From the NCBI GenBank assembly GCA_020053565.1, contig JAGVMY010000180.1, positions 1 through 7,513 of the forward strand: DNA of 7,513 bases, given 5' to 3'. The notes below the pieces were generated by a model. It was not told the origin of the DNA. It saw only the letters and a program-made list of their open reading frames with translations, and ran no database searches. This stretch comes from Thermodesulfovibrionales bacterium (GTDB lineage: Bacteria; Nitrospirota; Thermodesulfovibrionia; Thermodesulfovibrionales; SM23-35). The translations under genes were made by a program, and so were the position numbers. Positions 6,082-7,513 of the stretch are shown one piece after another. How positions within the stretch are numbered: the first letter of the stretch is position 1; the number at the start of each line of letters is the position of its first letter.

Positions 6082-6201
6082 TCATCTGTTATTTCTTTTG
6101 CTTTTCTTCTTTATCCCCTGCTTTACCTGCTCTGCCTTAATCCTTTCAAGCAGCACCGATGCCGGTTCATCATTGGGGTCCTGCGGCACAAGCTCGCCGC
6201 G
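6082..6201 (-). pseudogene. hsdS: hsdS 3'-end remnant (type I restriction specificity subunit)
   Basis: In one minus-strand frame from 6201 to a TGA at 6082-6084 the peptide reads RGELVPQDPNDEPASVLLERIK, then a lysine-rich tail of 17 residues. This is the characteristic C-terminal end of many type I restriction-modification HsdS subunits (…AFRGELVPQDPNDEPASVLLERI…). Only about 39 codons remain. The normal upstream AF is replaced by bases that continue into the AGGGGCGAC repeat and a spacer-like interval, so the break point is at 6201/6202. No start codon, no target-recognition domains, and no hsdM or hsdR in the window. It is a dead fragment showing that a restriction system once lay here or at the source of this segment. 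Confidence 0.85.
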
Positions 6202-6210
6202 AGGGGCGAC
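6202..6210 (+). repeat. 9-bp direct repeat, right copy (end of an I-C-like repeat)
   Basis: AGGGGCGAC, identical to 4273-4281. It is joined directly to the hsdS remnant on one side. On the other, a 35-nt interval (6211-6245) precedes the next CRISPR-type repeat. That spacing is what would be expected if it were the end of a CRISPR repeat. Confidence 0.6.
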
Positions 6211-6245
6211 GGGGCAAGGGTTGGACAGGGCAAGTCTTAGCTGGT

Positions 6246-6282
6246 GTTTCAATCCTTGTTTTATTGGAAGTATCTCAGAGAC
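6246..6282 (-). CRISPR. Single 37-nt CRISPR repeat of a second family
   Basis: On the minus strand it begins GTCTCTGAGATACT and ends AACAAGGATTGAAAC, 37 nt in total. The length and the AAGGATTGAAAC end fit repeats used by type I-A/I-B and type III systems. It differs from the 32-nt I-C-like repeat at 4250 except for the shared GGATTGAAAC end. Both lie in the same orientation. A 35-nt spacer-sized interval (6211-6245) separates it from the 9-bp I-C fragment. No Cas gene, and no second intact copy, is present in the window. Confidence 0.75.
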
Positions 6283-6314
6283 TCATTGCTGAAATGGAGG
6301 AGAAATGAATTTGA

Positions 6315-6351
6315 GTCGCAATCCTTTATTCATCAAGTCTTAGACAAAGAC
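6315..6351 (-). CRISPR. Possible further degenerate 37-nt repeat
   Basis: Aligned ungapped to 6246-6282 it matches at about 21 of 37 positions, concentrated at the ends: GT, CAATCCTT at positions 5-12, and the final AGAC. A 32-nt interval separates it from the intact repeat. It also shares ATCAA with the degenerate copy at 4177-4213. It contains an imperfect hairpin (AGTCTT 6336-6341 with AAGACT 6347-6352). CAAGTCTTAG (6334-6343) also occurs in the neighbouring spacer-like interval (6231-6240). Weak evidence; chance similarity is possible. Nothing else is seen between 6283 and 6394. Confidence 0.25.
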
Positions 6352-6394
6352 TCCAGAGACTTAGGAAATTAAGTTGTCAAAGAACAAACATGAA

Positions 6395-6796
6395 CTATAG
6401 ACTGAACATCTTCAAATCAACAACTTTGGCGATATTGTCAAAATCTGAATCGTTGTGCAGCAGATATAAATTATTCTCAATTGCAGTCTGGGCAATAAGA
6501 CAGCCTATAGTACTGTTTATCGTAATGCCTTTCTTTCTACACTTAAAATAAATCTTTGCTGCAGAGGCGTAAGATTCTCTTTCTTCTTTCAATTCATAAA
6601 ACCTTTGAGTATCCAGATATTTTTTAACTTTTATGAAGTCCTTCTCAGTTGCAACACCCTGCAGAACTTCTTGATAAATGAAAGAATTTATACCAAAAGG
6701 AATATTATTATCTATTATGTGTTGCAATGCCAGGATTGTATCATCTTCATTTCCTCTCAGATAATTAATCATTACTGAAGTATCAACAAGAACCAA
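6395..6796 (-). CDS. VapC-type PIN toxin with a changed active-site residue (second TA pair)
   Basis: A 133-aa PIN-domain protein paired with a VapB antitoxin. D5 (VLVDTSVMINYLRG), E43 (IYQEVLQG) and D116 (LLHNDSDFDNIA) are in place. The third acidic position, normally D in the S-I-D-C-L-I-A block, is glycine: STIGCLIAQTA, G98, codon GGC. One base change from GAC would explain it. Known PIN nucleases need this carboxylate for metal binding, so the toxin may be weak or dead. The start is TTG at 6796, with AAGGGG (6805-6810) 8 nt upstream and the antitoxin stop one base away (6798). The family is certain; activity is doubtful. Confidence 0.88.
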   Translation of the reverse strand: MVLVDTSVMINYLRGNEDDTILALQHIIDNNIPFGINSFIYQEVLQGVATEKDFIKVKKYLDTQRFYELKEERESYASAAKIYFKCRKKGITINSTIGCLIAQTAIENNLYLLHNDSDFDNIAKVVDLKMFSL

Positions 6797-6797
6797 A

Positions 6798-6998
6798 TCA
6801 GTTACCCCTTCTTAATTTTTTGTAATCATAATCTGTTCTGAACTCTATCTTTCCTCGTAAATCTCTCAGGTCTAATCTCTGCCGTGAAGTTATTAATTCC
6901 TTCAGTGCCTCATTAATAAGTTCTTTTTTCGTTTTTGCCTTGGAATACCTGAATGCTGTTTTTACTATTTCATCATCTAATACGATATTAGTTCTCAC
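6798..6998 (-). CDS. vapB: VapB-family antitoxin (second TA pair)
   Basis: A 66-aa antitoxin. MRTNIVLDDEIV forms the N-terminal DNA-binding strand, KTKKELINEALKELI the helix pair, and RLDLRDLRGKIEF with YDYKKLR the toxin-binding tail. This is the usual pattern of VapB antitoxins with the DLRGKI motif. The GTG start at 6998 is fixed by a perfect AAGGAGGTG at 7006-7014. It lies 1 bp ahead of the toxin gene and 36 bp after the Csx3-like gene, so it may be read from either its own promoter or the upstream operon. No clear promoter or operator repeat could be picked out in the gap. Confidence 0.9.
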   Translation of the reverse strand: MRTNIVLDDEIVKTAFRYSKAKTKKELINEALKELITSRQRLDLRDLRGKIEFRTDYDYKKLRRGN

Positions 6999-7005
6999 TT
7001 ATATA

Positions 7006-7014
7006 CACCTCCTT
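7006..7014 (-). promoter_or_regulatory. Perfect Shine-Dalgarno ahead of the VapB GTG start
   Basis: AAGGAGGTG on the minus strand is fully complementary to the 16S rRNA anti-Shine-Dalgarno. The AGGAGG core is 9 nt from the GTG at 6998. Such a strong site favours excess antitoxin over the toxin, which uses a TTG start. Confidence 0.8.
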
Positions 7015-7034
7015 ATACACATACTATAGCACAT

Positions 7035-7280
7035 TTAATCAGGTGAGTGGTCAAAGATCACCACATCGCCTGTTACCGGACTTCTGTATATCAATTTCCT
7101 TGCCTTTCCGTGAAGGGCATGGGCAATTTTTAAATAAAGCCAGACCGGTGCCTGGCCGGTAAGAATAACCTCATTGGCTTCACCTGCAAGGGATCGGGCT
7201 TTCTCAATGTAAGATTCAAGTTCTGAGAGCTTAGCATTTGAGGTATAAAAAGATGAAAGATCAATATTAACCTCAGCCAT
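7035..7280 (-). CDS. Small Csx3-like (Crn3-like) domain protein
   Basis: An 81-aa soluble protein. Residues 39-81 (ILTGQAPVWLYLKIAHALH, then a strand, then VVIFDHSPD) closely follow the C-terminal half of CRISPR-associated Csx3. That family has the pattern S/TGxxPxWLYxxLxHxxH…DPRxGxVVVxSHxP. Csx3/Crn3 proteins bind and cleave cyclic tetra-adenylate made by type III CRISPR complexes. Here the N-terminal half is a predicted helix (LSELESYIEKARSLAGEA) rather than the usual strands. The family's DPR aspartate is replaced (IYRSPVTG), so ring-nuclease activity is doubtful; it may only bind a ligand or have another role. Start ATG 7280, 8 bp after the upstream gene, with AGGAG at 7292-7296 (11-nt spacing). 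The family call is from motif memory. Confidence 0.65.
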   Translation of the reverse strand: MAEVNIDLSSFYTSNAKLSELESYIEKARSLAGEANEVILTGQAPVWLYLKIAHALHGKARKLIYRSPVTGDVVIFDHSPD

Positions 7281-7288
7281 CTTTAGGG

Positions 7289-7498
7289 CTACTCCTTTCC
7301 CAATTCAATGCCAAGTCTTTTTGACCACTTCTGTATATATTTCCTATCAAGGTGTTCTTTTTGGATTTCAAGTATCTTCTGTGCATCGAGTTTGTCCTGC
7401 TCTCTACCGCTTAAAAGTTTCAGGATTATCAGATCTTCAGGAGTTGAGATGTTAACTGAAAAATCAGCTATCTGAACAGTCTCTTTTCTCTTCAATGC
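7289..7498 (-). CDS. C-terminal part of a nucleotidyltransferase-like protein (5' end missing)
   Basis: The gene runs off the contig; 69 genuine codons remain before the TAG at 7289-7291. The visible part includes FSVNISTPEDLIILKLLSGREQDKLDAQKIL and HLDRKYIQKWSKRLGIELG. STPEDLIILKL-x-S/AGR-x2-D-x2-DA followed by LD-x-x-Y-x3-W is the C-terminal pattern of DUF6036/AbiEii-like nucleotidyltransferases, which often form toxin-antitoxin or defence pairs. The catalytic GSxxxDxD part would lie upstream and is not present. The apparent extra N-terminal residues (M/V-L-F-R-S) come from the adapter and are not biological. It forms a probable operon with the Csx3-like gene 8 bp downstream. Confidence 0.6.
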   Translation of the reverse strand, partial: ALKRKETVQIADFSVNISTPEDLIILKLLSGREQDKLDAQKILEIQKEHLDRKYIQKWSKRLGIELGKE

Positions 7499-7513
7499 AG
7501 ATCGGAAGAGCAC
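7499..7513. other. Illumina adapter remnant at contig end
   Basis: AGATCGGAAGAGCAC is exactly the first 15 bases of the common Illumina read-1 adapter. On the minus strand GTGCTCTTCCGATCT encodes V-L-F-R-S, a familiar artefact at the start of metagenomic proteins. This stretch is not genomic. Confidence 0.96.

Noticed and set aside
6098..6292. 64-codon plus-strand frame over the hsdS/CRISPR debris
   Set aside because: It crosses the hsdS remnant joint, the 9-bp repeat and the 37-nt repeat, and has no ribosome-binding site. The hsdS tail on the other strand explains the sequence better.
7023..7054. Own promoter for the second VapBC pair (TATAGT with TTGACC upstream)
   Set aside because: The spacer would be 20 nt, outside the normal range, and no better -35 is found; read-through from the upstream genes is equally likely.

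Overview
The window looks like a single metagenomic contig from a free-living, moderately AT-rich bacterium. It was probably an anaerobe related to Nitrospirota or Thermodesulfobacteria-type lineages. That guess rests only on gene content (ThyX, PanB, compact two-component proteins, many toxin-antitoxin pairs) and codon flavour, and is weak. The last 15 bases (7499-7513) are an exact Illumina adapter prefix, so the right edge is a library artefact. The left edge begins in a 7-bp tandem repeat.

Left part (1-3400), housekeeping. A response-regulator/histidine-kinase hybrid (19-1086, +) converges with thyX (1088-1930, -) with one base between their stops. thyX and a two-CBS-domain protein (2113-2553, +) diverge from a short region with a good sigma70-type promoter on each strand. 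panB (2575-3375, -) converges on the CBS gene.

Middle and right part (3480-7498), accessory DNA, all on the minus strand. It runs from a PIN toxin/RHH antitoxin pair with a consensus promoter over a 12-bp tandem repeat, through CRISPR-repeat relics and a remnant island, to a second VapBC pair, a small Csx3-like protein and a partial nucleotidyltransferase-like gene. The remnant island (4282-6201) holds a radC pseudogene, the stub of a third gene, a conserved-looking two-gene unit (TIGR04255-type protein plus a 152-aa partner) and the 3' end of an hsdS gene.

The most unusual structure is the CRISPR debris. One 32-nt type I-C-like repeat (4250-4281) and one 37-nt repeat of a different family (6246-6282) lie in the same orientation. 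A degenerate 37-nt copy sits 36 nt from the first (4177-4213). A 9-bp copy of the I-C repeat end sits 35 nt from the second (6202-6210). Removing 4282-6210 together with one 9-bp copy would restore a run of 37-type repeat, 36-nt spacer, I-C repeat, 35-nt spacer, 37-type repeat. The simplest reading is a small array mixing two repeat families, split by a 1.9-kb segment whose two ends are broken genes. The nearby Csx3-like protein also belongs to a family tied to type III CRISPR signalling. Assembly chimerism must be excluded first.
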